Shown: one piece after another, positions 1 through 8,671 of the stretch
Layout: each line of letters begins with the position of its first letter
Numbering within the stretch: the first letter of the stretch is position 1
Source of the DNA: CAWBCI01 sp963787195
GTDB lineage: Bacteria; Bacteroidota; Bacteroidia; Bacteroidales; JAGOPY01
DNA: 64,000 nucleotides
Assembly (NCBI GenBank): GCA_963787195.1
Contig: CAWBCI010000004.1
Span: 1 to 64,000 of the forward strand
Direction: 5' to 3'
Position numbers and translations under genes: made by a program
The notes under the pieces: generated by a model
The model's database searches: none
What the model saw: the letters and a program-made list of their open reading frames with translations, nothing else
What the model was told of the DNA's origin: nothing

Positions 1-76
1 AGAGCATAATAATAATTTATTTAAAGGCTGATTTATATAAAAAGCCTACTTACCTAAGATTCCAAATAAGCAAAAT

Positions 77-3000
77 ATGAAACTGGGACTTTATGAGCAA
101 CTCATTAATAATTTAATTTTTTCCAAATTAAATAGTTTGGATAGAGACATTTATTTCATTAAAGAAAGCCCCATCGATAAAGCTGAAGCTTCCAGAATAT
201 TATCTCATTATTTGGCTGAAAAAATTCGCATTGCCCTGAGCCTAATAAATAAAGAAGACAGTATTGAAAGACAGATTAATCTGTCGAACAAGATTATCAA
301 TCTTTTAAAAACTGAACTTGAAGATACTGACTTGGATCAAGATTTAATTTCCAATGAAGCATTGATCTTATCAGCTATCTTTTCAAAAATTGATTCAGGC
401 ATTCCGGATTTTGAAAGATATCTGAAAGAAATTACTCCCTATACAAGTCTCTCCCAGAGTGAATTATTTACCGGTAGTAATGCGGGAATTTCTCTCGAAA
501 GTGAAATTAAAAAGGAGATTCTTTCATCTAATGAAATCAAATTCCTGGTTTCATTTATCAAATGGACCGGCATCCGGATTTTTGAGAAGGAATTAATAGA
601 TTTTACAGAAAAAGGAGGACTATTTAAAATCATCACTACTTCTTACATGGGAGCAACAGATTTGAAAGCTGTTGAATTTTTATCTTCATTAAAAAATACA
701 GAAATTAAGGTATCATACAATACTGATAATGAAAGGCTTCATGCCAAAGCTTATCTATTCCTTAGAAATACAGGATTTAATACGGGTTATATTGGCTCAT
801 CCAATTTATCTCGATCCGCTCTAACTAGTGGATTGGAATGGAACCTAAAAGTCACAACTCAGGAAGTTGGGCATATTATCGACAAATTCCAAAAAACATT
901 TGATACTTATTGGCAGGATAAAGAATTTGAAAGTTTTGACAAAGGGCTACACTCCGAGAAGTTAAGAATAGCCCTCAAACGTGAAAAACAGCCTGAAAGA
1001 AATAATCCAGCTGCTTATTTCGATATCAGGCCTTATCCATTTCAAGAAGAAATATTAGAGAACTTAGAAACCGAGCGACTTGTTCACAAAAGATTTAAGA
1101 ATTTAATTGTTGCAGCTACTGGAACTGGTAAAACCGTCATTTCGGCCTTTGATTTTAAAAATTTCATAAAGAAAAATGCAGGTGCCAGGCTTTTATATGT
1201 AGCTCATCGAAAAGAAATCCTTTTGCAATCATTAGCAACCTTTCGAGGAGTTTTAAAGGATAATAATTTCGGAGAGCTTTGGGTAGATGGGCTGGAACCA
1301 GAAAATTATAACAGAGTTTTTGCTTCAGTTCAAACATTGAATAACCGATTAGATAATCTTGATCTTTCCAGCACCTTTTATGATTATATCATAATTGATG
1401 AAGTACATCATATAGCTGCTTCCAGTTATCGTCCTATCATAAATCACTTTAATCCTAAAATCCTTCTAGGATTAACTGCTACTCCAGAAAGAATGGATAA
1501 TGAAGATATCCTCAAAGACTTTTCAAATACTATAGCAGCTGAAATCAGGTTGCCAGAAGCCTTGAACAGGAAATTGCTTTGCCCCTTTCAATATTTTGGA
1601 ATTACAGATAGCATTGATTTATCACATGCCACATGGCAAAGTGGAAGATATCTCCCAAGTGAATTAACAAAAATTTACACACGTAATGATCGAAGAGTTG
1701 GAGAAATCATTTCAAATCTCAAAAAATATCTAAATGATATACATAAGGTCAGAGCCCTTTGCTTTTGCGTAACTCAGGAACATGCTAAGTTCATGGCTTA
1801 TAAATTTACAATGGCTGGTTTTAAAGCGGATTATTTAGTGAGTTTAAGAGCTGAATTAAGAGAGGAATTGAAAACGAAGCTATTTAGTAAAGAAATTAAC
1901 TATTTATTTGTTGTTGATATTTTCAATGAAGGTATTGATATACCTGAAATTGACACCGTACTCTTTCTCAGGCCAACAGAAAGTCTAACAGTTTTTCTTC
2001 AGCAATTAGGTAGAGGTTTAAGATTAGCTGATGAGAAAGAGTGCTTAACCGTTTTAGATTTTGTTGGAAATGCCCGTCCAGAATATGATTTTGAAGGAAA
2101 ATTCAGGGCTTTGGTTGGAAGAACAAATACTTCGATACAAAAAGAAGTCATAGACAATTTCCCACACCTGCCTTTAGGCTGCTCAATCATATTAGAAAAG
2201 AAAGCGAAGGAATTTATTCTCGGTAACATCCGGCATGCTACTCTATTTAATATAAATCAACTGATTAATAAGATTCGCAATTACAAATTTCAAACTACTC
2301 TCCCACTTACACTAAAAAACTTTTCGGAATTATATCACATTCCCTTGCAACTTATATATAAAAAAGGTAATTGGAAAAGATTGTGTGTAATGGCGGGCCA
2401 AATAGAAGATTATCCTTCTATTAATGAAAAGGAAATTGCAAGAACAATAAGTAAAAAATGGCTCTCAGGAAATTCTCTTTCATATTTCAAATTTATTAAA
2501 TCTCTTGCTAAAAAAGGATTTGACATTGAATTAAAAAATTTGAATAAAGAGGAAAAAACTATGTGTTTAATGCTTCATTATGATGTTTGGCAAGAGGCTG
2601 GCGCCTTTTCATCTCTTGAATCAAGTATAAGAGCGATTGGACAAAATAAGCTTCTTAATGAAGAAATAATTGAAGTTCTTGATATCCTTATTAATAAAAT
2701 AGATTATTTAGAACTTGAAATTAAACTTCCATATAGCCAACCTTTAAAACTTCATAGTAGATATACACGTGAGCAAATCCTGGTTGCTTTTAGAATGACT
2801 AATTTCAATAAAAAATCTTCAAACAGAGAAGGCGTTGCAGAAAATAAAGAATTAAATACCGAATTACTTTTTATTGATTTAATAAAGTCTGAAAAGGATT
2901 TTTCACCTTCCACTATGTATCAAGATTATGCAATAAACGATACCCTGTTTCATTGGCAAAGTCAAAATTCTACAAGCTCAGATCGAGGTAAAGGACTTAC

Positions 3001-3214
3001 TTATATCAAACAACATGATTTGAATAAAAAAATACTGCTTTTTGTAAGAGAGAAAAACAAAGATGAGTGGGGAAATACGATGGCCTATGTTTTTATTGGT
3101 GAAGGAAATATTAATGAGTATTACGGATCAAAACCAATGAATATAAAATGGGAATTGATAGCGCCCATGCCACCCTATTTATGGAAAGCCTCAGCGAAGA
3201 TGGCAGTAGGTTAG
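77..3214 (+). CDS. PLD-like nuclease / superfamily 2 helicase / DUF3427 protein
   Basis: Large (1045 aa) fusion protein of a type found in defence islands and DNA-processing loci. Seen: a phospholipase-D-like domain near residues 135-290, with HAK at about 222 followed by GSSNLS near 239, which resembles one HKD half-site. Then come SF2 helicase motifs: Walker A ATGTGKT at about 347-353, DEVHH at about 441, LTATPER as motif III, FNEGIDIP as motif V and QQLGRGLRL as motif VI at about 642. The remaining 350 residues match the DUF3427 position and style. Family knowledge: such proteins are ATP-driven nucleases or translocases of uncertain role, and DUF3427 helicases are often single-gene accessory loci. 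No methylase or other restriction partner lies downstream, and whatever lies upstream is outside the window. The gene is AT-richer than the sdh region, which fits horizontal acquisition but does not prove it. Domain order is secure; an anti-phage role is inference. Confidence 0.88.
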   Translation: MKLGLYEQLINNLIFSKLNSLDRDIYFIKESPIDKAEASRILSHYLAEKIRIALSLINKEDSIERQINLSNKIINLLKTELEDTDLDQDLISNEALILSAIFSKIDSGIPDFERYLKEITPYTSLSQSELFTGSNAGISLESEIKKEILSSNEIKFLVSFIKWTGIRIFEKELIDFTEKGGLFKIITTSYMGATDLKAVEFLSSLKNTEIKVSYNTDNERLHAKAYLFLRNTGFNTGYIGSSNLSRSALTSGLEWNLKVTTQEVGHIIDKFQKTFDTYWQDKEFESFDKGLHSEKLRIALKREKQPERNNPAAYFDIRPYPFQEEILENLETERLVHKRFKNLIVAATGTGKTVISAFDFKNFIKKNAGARLLYVAHRKEILLQSLATFRGVLKDNNFGELWVDGLEPENYNRVFASVQTLNNRLDNLDLSSTFYDYIIIDEVHHIAASSYRPIINHFNPKILLGLTATPERMDNEDILKDFSNTIAAEIRLPEALNRKLLCPFQYFGITDSIDLSHATWQSGRYLPSELTKIYTRNDRRVGEIISNLKKYLNDIHKVRALCFCVTQEHAKFMAYKFTMAGFKADYLVSLRAELREELKTKLFSKEINYLFVVDIFNEGIDIPEIDTVLFLRPTESLTVFLQQLGRGLRLADEKECLTVLDFVGNARPEYDFEGKFRALVGRTNTSIQKEVIDNFPHLPLGCSIILEKKAKEFILGNIRHATLFNINQLINKIRNYKFQTTLPLTLKNFSELYHIPLQLIYKKGNWKRLCVMAGQIEDYPSINEKEIARTISKKWLSGNSLSYFKFIKSLAKKGFDIELKNLNKEEKTMCLMLHYDVWQEAGAFSSLESSIRAIGQNKLLNEEIIEVLDILINKIDYLELEIKLPYSQPLKLHSRYTREQILVAFRMTNFNKKSSNREGVAENKELNTELLFIDLIKSEKDFSPSTMYQDYAINDTLFHWQSQNSTSSDRGKGLTYIKQHDLNKKILLFVREKNKDEWGNTMAYVFIGEGNINEYYGSKPMNIKWELIAPMPPYLWKASAKMAVG

Positions 3215-3230
3215 AACTTTGTATAATCCC

Positions 3231-3267
3231 CCTCCGTGGACCTCCGGTTTTCCTCTGTGGACCTCCG
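3231..3267. repeat. Imperfect direct repeat with 21-nt offset
   Basis: A 16-nt sequence, CCTCCGTGGACCTCCG, is followed 21 nt later by CCTCTGTGGACCTCCG. The 21-nt spacing is three times the 7-bp period seen in other gaps of this window. It lies between the helicase stop and the next gene. Confidence 0.5.
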
Positions 3268-3327
3268 TGTTATAAATTGCCAGCCTTTCTGCGAAGCCTA
3301 AATTTGCACCATTCCCAAATGATTTCA

Positions 3328-3335
3328 TAAATTTG
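3328..3335 (+). promoter_or_regulatory. Candidate -7 promoter element (TAAATTTG)
   Basis: Matches the Bacteroidota -7 consensus TAnnTTTG and lies 27 nt before the chosen start at 3363. A second match of the same sequence is at 3299-3306. No clear -33 TTTG was found at the standard spacing. Confidence 0.4.
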
Positions 3336-3362
3336 ACCTCAAACCAAAAGAGTTTTTATACT

Positions 3363-4664
3363 ATGAAGAATCTTCTTTTATGCATTAGCTTTTTAATCCT
3401 TCTGGGATGCGGCTCCACTGCAGTAAAACAATCCGACAAAGCTGATCCTGCATTTGTTCAGGCTGATTCAGCATTTGCAGAGCTGAAAACTGCCCTGGAT
3501 AAAGACAATGGACATCTCTGGCAGCATAGCCTGGAAGGGCCTGTTCTGATGGTTGATCCCGAAACAAGGGAAATCATTGCAAACCAGGCAGACGCCAAAG
3601 GCGAACTGAAACGGGTAGATAATTGCTATACCGGCACATTCCCCGAAAATAAGAATACGGCAAATACCGATGTTGAATGGAACGGAACAAACTGGACCAT
3701 GGTCAAGCTTCCGCTCCCGGAAACTAAAGCGGAACGCCTCAACTTACTGATCCATGAGTGTTTTCACAGAATACAGCCTTTAATCGGCTTTGATTCACTC
3801 AGCCAGATTCAGTGCAATCACCTGGATAGCCGTGAGGGAAGGATATATATGAAGCTAGAACTGGAAGCTTTGAATAAAGCCCTGCAAGCGAAAAATCCAG
3901 AAGAGGATATACGGAATGCTATTTTATTCAGGCTTTACAGGCAAAAAGAATTTCCGGGGGCCAGGCAGGCTGAGAATTCACTGGAGATCAATGAAGGCCT
4001 GGCTGAATATACCGGATCTATTTTGAGCGGAAGAAATGATAATGAATTAAGGCAACATTATATTTCAGCCATCAAGGGTTTCTTTGGCCGGCCTACCTTT
4101 GTCCGTTCATTTGCCTATTATACCATCCCGGTTTATGGCTATTTCATGCAAAAATCAGATCCTGAATGGAACCTGAAAATCAATAAACTTACAGACCTTA
4201 CCGATTTCATTTCAAACTTTTATAGTCTTGATCCGGATATATTGGATAATAAGCAAATAAGAGAGATTGGGAAATCTTATGGTTTAGATTCCATCACTAA
4301 TTTCGAAAATAAAAGGGAAGAGGAACGGATCAGGAAAATTAAAAAATACAAGGACCTTTTTACATCCGACAGCGTTCTATCAATAGACCTTATCAATATG
4401 CATATCGGTTTCAACCCGGGCAATTTGGTTCCACTTGATTTACTTGGTACGGTTTATCCGAATCTCCGGATAACTGATAATTGGGGCATACTGGAAGTTG
4501 ATAGTGTGGGAGCCCTGCTAAGTCCGGAATGGAATAATGTAAGGGTGGCTTGCCCTGAAGTCATCACCGACAGCCTGATTACAGGAAGAGGCTATAGCCT
4601 GAAACTGAATAGCTCCTGGAAGCTGGAGAAGCGGAACAGGGGTTTTGTTGTTGAGAAGAAGTGA
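3363..4664 (+). CDS. Lipoprotein with HExxH zinc-peptidase motif
   Basis: Predicted outer-surface or periplasmic lipoprotein of about 433 aa. The ATG at 3363 is preferred over an upstream in-frame TTG at 3333, because it starts directly at a type II signal peptide (MKNLLLCISFLILLGC, lipidated Cys 16) and leaves room for the -7 element at 3328. An HECFH motif inside LLIHECFHRIQP, followed about 80 residues later by NEGLAEYTG, has the HExxH...E arrangement of gluzincin metallopeptidases, in which two His and one Glu bind zinc. The C-terminal part looks beta-rich and carries no motif I recognise. No family name is assigned. The neighbours do not suggest a pathway, and the substrate is unknown. 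Confidence 0.75.
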   Translation: MKNLLLCISFLILLGCGSTAVKQSDKADPAFVQADSAFAELKTALDKDNGHLWQHSLEGPVLMVDPETREIIANQADAKGELKRVDNCYTGTFPENKNTANTDVEWNGTNWTMVKLPLPETKAERLNLLIHECFHRIQPLIGFDSLSQIQCNHLDSREGRIYMKLELEALNKALQAKNPEEDIRNAILFRLYRQKEFPGARQAENSLEINEGLAEYTGSILSGRNDNELRQHYISAIKGFFGRPTFVRSFAYYTIPVYGYFMQKSDPEWNLKINKLTDLTDFISNFYSLDPDILDNKQIREIGKSYGLDSITNFENKREEERIRKIKKYKDLFTSDSVLSIDLINMHIGFNPGNLVPLDLLGTVYPNLRITDNWGILEVDSVGALLSPEWNNVRVACPEVITDSLITGRGYSLKLNSSWKLEKRNRGFVVEKK

Positions 4665-4670
4665 GATAAA

Positions 4671-4719
4671 ACAGTCAGCAGTCGGCAGTCAGCAGTCAGC
4701 GGTCAGCGGTCATCAGTCG
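4671..4719. repeat. Heptad tandem array, GTCAGCA/GCAGTCA type, 7 units
   Basis: Seven consecutive 7-nt units read in phase from 4671: ACAGTCA, GCAGTCG, GCAGTCA twice, GCGGTCA twice and TCAGTCG. The array begins 6 nt after the stop codon of the HExxH lipoprotein gene. The same unit family recurs at 14582 and 44007. Confidence 0.85.
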
Positions 4720-4805
4720 TCGTCAAAATTCCTGTTTGCTCAATAATATGTGAAAGATGTAATACTTTTGCATAAATGTGTAACGTTATCTGAAGCTAAA
4801 GACCT

Positions 4806-4813
4806 TACATTTG
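4806..4813 (+). promoter_or_regulatory. Candidate -7 promoter element (TACATTTG)
   Basis: Consensus TAnnTTTG, 45 nt before the ATG at 4859. Another match, TACTTTTG, is at 4763-4770 with TTTG 24 nt upstream of it. Either could drive the lipoprotein gene. Confidence 0.45.
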
Positions 4814-4858
4814 CACGGTGAAACTCAATTCACAACTGTCCCGCCAGATGCGGAAATC

Positions 4859-5689
4859 ATGAAACCGAATAAAATGAGAAAAACATTTAAAATCAGCAGC
4901 TCCATATTAATTATAACAGCCACTATATACCTGATGGCTTTTAGTGGATGTACAAAAGATAAAACCACCCCTCCCAGGAGTACTTCTTATGATCTGAATG
5001 TAAAGGATGTATTGGGAGTGACCGGCAAAGTCACCTTCACCGAAACAAGCAGCACCCTGACTACCATAGATATAAGCCTGACCAATGCTCCAACAGGAAC
5101 CCATCCGGCCCAGCTCTGTTCCGGGACAGCTGTTGAAGGAGGTCCGGTAGTAATCGATTTAAATCAGGTGGATGTTACAGGAAAAAGTTCCACAGTAACA
5201 TCTGCTCTTACATACGACAAGATTTTGACCTACGATGGCTTCGTCAAGGTCATGAAAAGCAGTACCGAAATGGATGTGATATTAGCCCAGGGCGATATAG
5301 GCGGGAACGTCATCACCACCATCAGCAAATCATATCCTCTGGATACGATCGGCTCCTTCGGAGTATCAGGAACCGCCTTATTTCAGAAAAGGGTCAATGG
5401 AAATACCTTGCTGACTATCTCCCTTGCAGGCACTATTGCAGGTCAATCATACCCTGCCAGTATTAACCTTGGCTCGATACAGAGTGTGGGCGGAGGACCG
5501 GTAGTGGCAACGCTGAATAATGTTGACGGAACTACCGGTAAAAGCTATACCAATATCAAGAAACTTGATGATAATCAAACCCTTATCACTTATGATAACT
5601 GGCTGGTGTACGACGGGTATATAAATATTTACCAGAATTCAGTGAGCCTGGCCAATGTTATTTGTCACGGGAATATTGGATCAAATTAA
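4859..5689 (+). CDS. CHRD-like lipoprotein with two repeated domains
   Basis: Secreted lipoprotein of about 276 aa. The start at 4859 is chosen because it leads into a basic stretch, a hydrophobic core and the lipobox AFSGC (Cys 31); an ATG at 4874 is equally possible. An upstream in-frame TTG at 4811 would lie inside the promoter match. The mature part is two similar halves of about 110 residues. Each starts with a G-V-T/S-G strand, contains a GGPVV segment and a YDG(F/Y)(V/I) segment near its end, and finishes with a GDIG or GNIG motif. This resembles the CHRD (chordin-type) beta-sandwich domains common in Bacteroidota lipoproteins, whose function is unknown. The next gene follows 35 nt downstream on the same strand and may be co-transcribed. 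Confidence 0.7.
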   Translation: MKPNKMRKTFKISSSILIITATIYLMAFSGCTKDKTTPPRSTSYDLNVKDVLGVTGKVTFTETSSTLTTIDISLTNAPTGTHPAQLCSGTAVEGGPVVIDLNQVDVTGKSSTVTSALTYDKILTYDGFVKVMKSSTEMDVILAQGDIGGNVITTISKSYPLDTIGSFGVSGTALFQKRVNGNTLLTISLAGTIAGQSYPASINLGSIQSVGGGPVVATLNNVDGTTGKSYTNIKKLDDNQTLITYDNWLVYDGYINIYQNSVSLANVICHGNIGSN

Positions 5690-5724
5690 GAATATGAAGG
5701 GCGATGAATAAGAAATAGAGCAGC

Positions 5725-7653
5725 ATGAAATTATCGAATACAGCCATTCTGATATTCATTATCATTGTCGCCAGTATTTTAAGGCTCTATCACTTATTTG
5801 AAATCCCATTCACCTACGACGAATTCAGTGCGCTCCAACGTACGCATTTCGACACCTTCGCAGAATTAATAGAAAAAGGAGTAAAAATTGACGGACATCC
5901 TGCCGGTGTGCAGGTTTTCCTTTTCTATTGGACCAGGCTTTGGGGATATACTGAATGGATAGTAAAACTGCCCTTCATTATTTCCGGGATATTATCAGTA
6001 CTGCTCATATATCTTATTGGCAGGCAATGGTATAACGAAACCCTGGGCCTGATATCCGCAGCTTTTCTTGCAAGCATACAGTTTTCGATAATGTATAGTC
6101 AGATAGCCCGTCCTTACATAAGCGGGCTGTTCTTTTCACTTTTAATGGTATATTATTGGTCGAAATTAATGCTCAGACCCCGGAAGCGTTTCTACATGAA
6201 CGCTTCTCTCTTTGTGATTTCGGCTGCACTTTGTGCGTATAATCATCACTTTAGCCTGCTATTCGCTGCGATCGTCGGCTTTAGCGGACTCTTTTTCATA
6301 CAAAGGAAGTATCTGCTAAAGTATATTGTCAGTGGCGTGATAATCTTCCTTCTTTACATTCCCCATATTAATATATTCTTCTACCAATTACATATCGGGG
6401 GTGTCGAAAACTGGCTGGGTAAACCTCACCCCGATTTTTTCATCAATTACATATCCTATATTTTTGATTTCTCCACGATAGGCTATGTCCTGGCAATACT
6501 GCTGATATTATACGGATTTCTGAAATTTAAAAAACAGGATATACAATATAAAAAAATGCTTCTGTTTGCTGCATGGTTTTTCCTTCCTTTCATTATTGGT
6601 TTTATTTATTCCAGATATTTTAGCAGTGTTTTGCAGTATTCAGTATTGATTTTCAGCTTTCCTTTTTTATTTTTTATATTATTCGGACATATAAAAACCC
6701 AAAAGCCTATCATTAATCTAATCATCGTATTAGCCATCCTTTCGATTAATATTTATTCAGTTATAAAGATTAGAGAACATTATAGACTTTTTTATGATTC
6801 CCCTTTTAAAAAGATTATTACGGATCAGAAAAAAGCGGCCGATTCCCATAAAAATACAGCTTCTATTATCGATTCAAATAAGGGGATTTCAGAATATTAC
6901 ATTCAAAAAACTGGGTCGGACACTAATTTCATCTGGTATGAAAGCGTCAATACCATTAAAGATCTCAAACTATTCCTGGAAAAGCAAAGTCAGATTGAAG
7001 ATTATCTTTACCTGGGTTGTTTGAGCAATAATAATCCCCTGAGCGTTCCGGTAATTGAAGACTACTTCCCGGCAATGGAATGGCAAAATAATTACGCCGG
7101 CGGAACCACTTATCTGTTTTCAAAATATGGTAAGAAAGATGAGCAGATTATAGATTCTTTGGGATTTGAATCAGGAAAAGAGAAGGAATACTGGTCCCCG
7201 CCCGATAGGACTAAAATTGTTGACTCGGTTTCATATTCCGGAAATTCATCCTTTTTATTCGATAATAAAACAGAATACGGGCCAAGCTATACAAGGCCTC
7301 TGAATGAGATTATTTCAAATGAGAATAATTTCATAGACATCAGTGTTGAGGTTCTATTACCTGATAAGTTCGATGATATACTGCTGGTTTCCAGCCTGGA
7401 TACAAAGGATAAAAATATTTACTGGGGAGCTACTTCTTTCGATAAATTCGTAGTAAGCGACTCAGTTTCAACAAAAAGGTGGATCCGGATGCACCATTCC
7501 ATAAAACTCTCCGATATATATTTAAATTATTCAGGAATAATTTTGAAGGTCTATATCTGGAATAAAGGTCTTCAAAATTTCTATATTGATGATTTTAAAA
7601 TCAGCCTGAGAAAAGGGAATCCGGTAATTTACGGATTGTTTGAAAAGATATAA
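5725..7653 (+). CDS. GT-C (GT39-like) membrane glycosyltransferase with C-terminal beta domain
   Basis: Polytopic inner-membrane protein of 642 aa. The N-terminus has the GT39/ArnT-PMT signature: a first membrane helix followed by an acidic TYDE motif (D32, E33) in the first periplasmic loop, then IDGHPAGVQVFLFYW. About ten membrane segments follow, up to residue 350. GT-C enzymes use polyprenyl-phosphate sugars as donors on the periplasmic side. The last 170 residues or so are soluble and beta-rich, with SYSGNSSFLFD and a final FYIDDFKISL. A similar domain ends the GT-C protein at 25182-27068, which suggests a shared accessory, perhaps carbohydrate-binding, module. The glycan acceptor is unknown. 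Confidence 0.8.
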   Translation: MKLSNTAILIFIIIVASILRLYHLFEIPFTYDEFSALQRTHFDTFAELIEKGVKIDGHPAGVQVFLFYWTRLWGYTEWIVKLPFIISGILSVLLIYLIGRQWYNETLGLISAAFLASIQFSIMYSQIARPYISGLFFSLLMVYYWSKLMLRPRKRFYMNASLFVISAALCAYNHHFSLLFAAIVGFSGLFFIQRKYLLKYIVSGVIIFLLYIPHINIFFYQLHIGGVENWLGKPHPDFFINYISYIFDFSTIGYVLAILLILYGFLKFKKQDIQYKKMLLFAAWFFLPFIIGFIYSRYFSSVLQYSVLIFSFPFLFFILFGHIKTQKPIINLIIVLAILSINIYSVIKIREHYRLFYDSPFKKIITDQKKAADSHKNTASIIDSNKGISEYYIQKTGSDTNFIWYESVNTIKDLKLFLEKQSQIEDYLYLGCLSNNNPLSVPVIEDYFPAMEWQNNYAGGTTYLFSKYGKKDEQIIDSLGFESGKEKEYWSPPDRTKIVDSVSYSGNSSFLFDNKTEYGPSYTRPLNEIISNENNFIDISVEVLLPDKFDDILLVSSLDTKDKNIYWGATSFDKFVVSDSVSTKRWIRMHHSIKLSDIYLNYSGIILKVYIWNKGLQNFYIDDFKISLRKGNPVIYGLFEKI

Positions 7654-7955
7654 GATTTTCTCCTGCCCTTTCCCAAATCATGGAAGGGTGACCCTAATAG
7701 AAAGTTCTTCAATATTTCCACTGTTCACTGTTATATAATCCCAGCCAAAGCATTTATCCTATTGGACGATAAATTTCCAGATGCCTTTCAAGGTCCTTAT
7801 TTATAATTTATACCAAATATAAATTGAATTAAATCCAGCCTCAAAAAGAGCTCTATTAAGAATTTATTTAAATTTGTTAATCTCTTCACATGGGAAAAAT
7901 TTGGGAATTTTAGCTGAATAATTTAAAAATCCTTTTATTCAAAAATTCTGAAGGT
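7654..7955. other. 302-nt intergenic region upstream of sdhC
   Basis: AT-rich, with no coding potential beyond very short frames and no strong hairpin noticed. It must hold the promoter of sdhCAB, but I found no clean TAnnTTTG element. Confidence 0.5.
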
Positions 7956-8636
7956 ATGAGTAATTATTTAAGAATTTCATCAATCACCAAAAAGTTCATA
8001 ATGGCCTTTGCCGGCCTCTTCCTGATGTCTTTCCTGCTGGTGCATCTGGGCATAAATTTTTTCATTTTGCCCATCACGGAAAATCATCAGGATATATTCA
8101 GGGATGCGGTCTTCTTCATGACGACCAACCCGCTGATCAAGGCGATGGAGATCGTGCTTTTTGCCGGATTCATCATCCATATGATATATGGGGTGATACT
8201 GCAAATCCAGAACTGGATGGCAAGACCGGTAAGATATAAGAAAGAAGGATGGTCGCATACTTCTTTTTTCTCCAAATTCATGATCCATACCGGGATCATC
8301 ATCGTCATTTTCCTGGGCATACACTTCATGAATTTTTATTTCGTAAAGCTGGGATTGACCAGTCCTCCTACAGGGCCGAACCGCATAGTCGACGACCATG
8401 ATTTTTATGGAATGGCTTTCAACCTGTTCAGCAATAAGACCTATGCTATCCTTTATATAGTGCTGATCATACTTTTAGGCTTCCATCTGAACCATGCATT
8501 TCAGTCGGCATTCCAGTCGCTCGGGCTGAATCATTCAAAGTACACACCCTTTATAAAAGCGCTCGGGGATTTATATTCCATCGCGGTCCCCATAGGATTC
8601 TGCATGATCCCCCTTTACTTTTTGATTTATTATTAA
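7956..8636 (+). CDS. sdhC: Succinate dehydrogenase/fumarate reductase cytochrome b subunit (type B)
   Basis: Membrane anchor of 226 aa with five hydrophobic helices. It carries haem b and the menaquinone site of a type-B succinate:quinone oxidoreductase. Candidate haem-ligand histidines lie in the helices: FLLVHLGINFF, FIIHMIYGVIL, HTGIIIVIFLGIH and LLGFHLNHAF. The length and single-anchor organisation match the Bacteroides and Wolinella type, in which one five-helix subunit binds two haems. It is the first gene of a three-gene operon with the flavoprotein 35 nt downstream. Whether the complex mainly oxidises succinate or reduces fumarate cannot be read from the sequence; with menaquinone both directions are possible. 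Confidence 0.95.
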   Translation: MSNYLRISSITKKFIMAFAGLFLMSFLLVHLGINFFILPITENHQDIFRDAVFFMTTNPLIKAMEIVLFAGFIIHMIYGVILQIQNWMARPVRYKKEGWSHTSFFSKFMIHTGIIIVIFLGIHFMNFYFVKLGLTSPPTGPNRIVDDHDFYGMAFNLFSNKTYAILYIVLIILLGFHLNHAFQSAFQSLGLNHSKYTPFIKALGDLYSIAVPIGFCMIPLYFLIYY

Positions 8637-8671
8637 TCAGGATATAATATTAGTTTAAATATACTGGCATT

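Noticed and set aside
3148..3330. 60-codon frame overlapping the helicase 3' end
   Set aside because: Overlaps a strong gene in another frame and continues through repeat sequence; no support.
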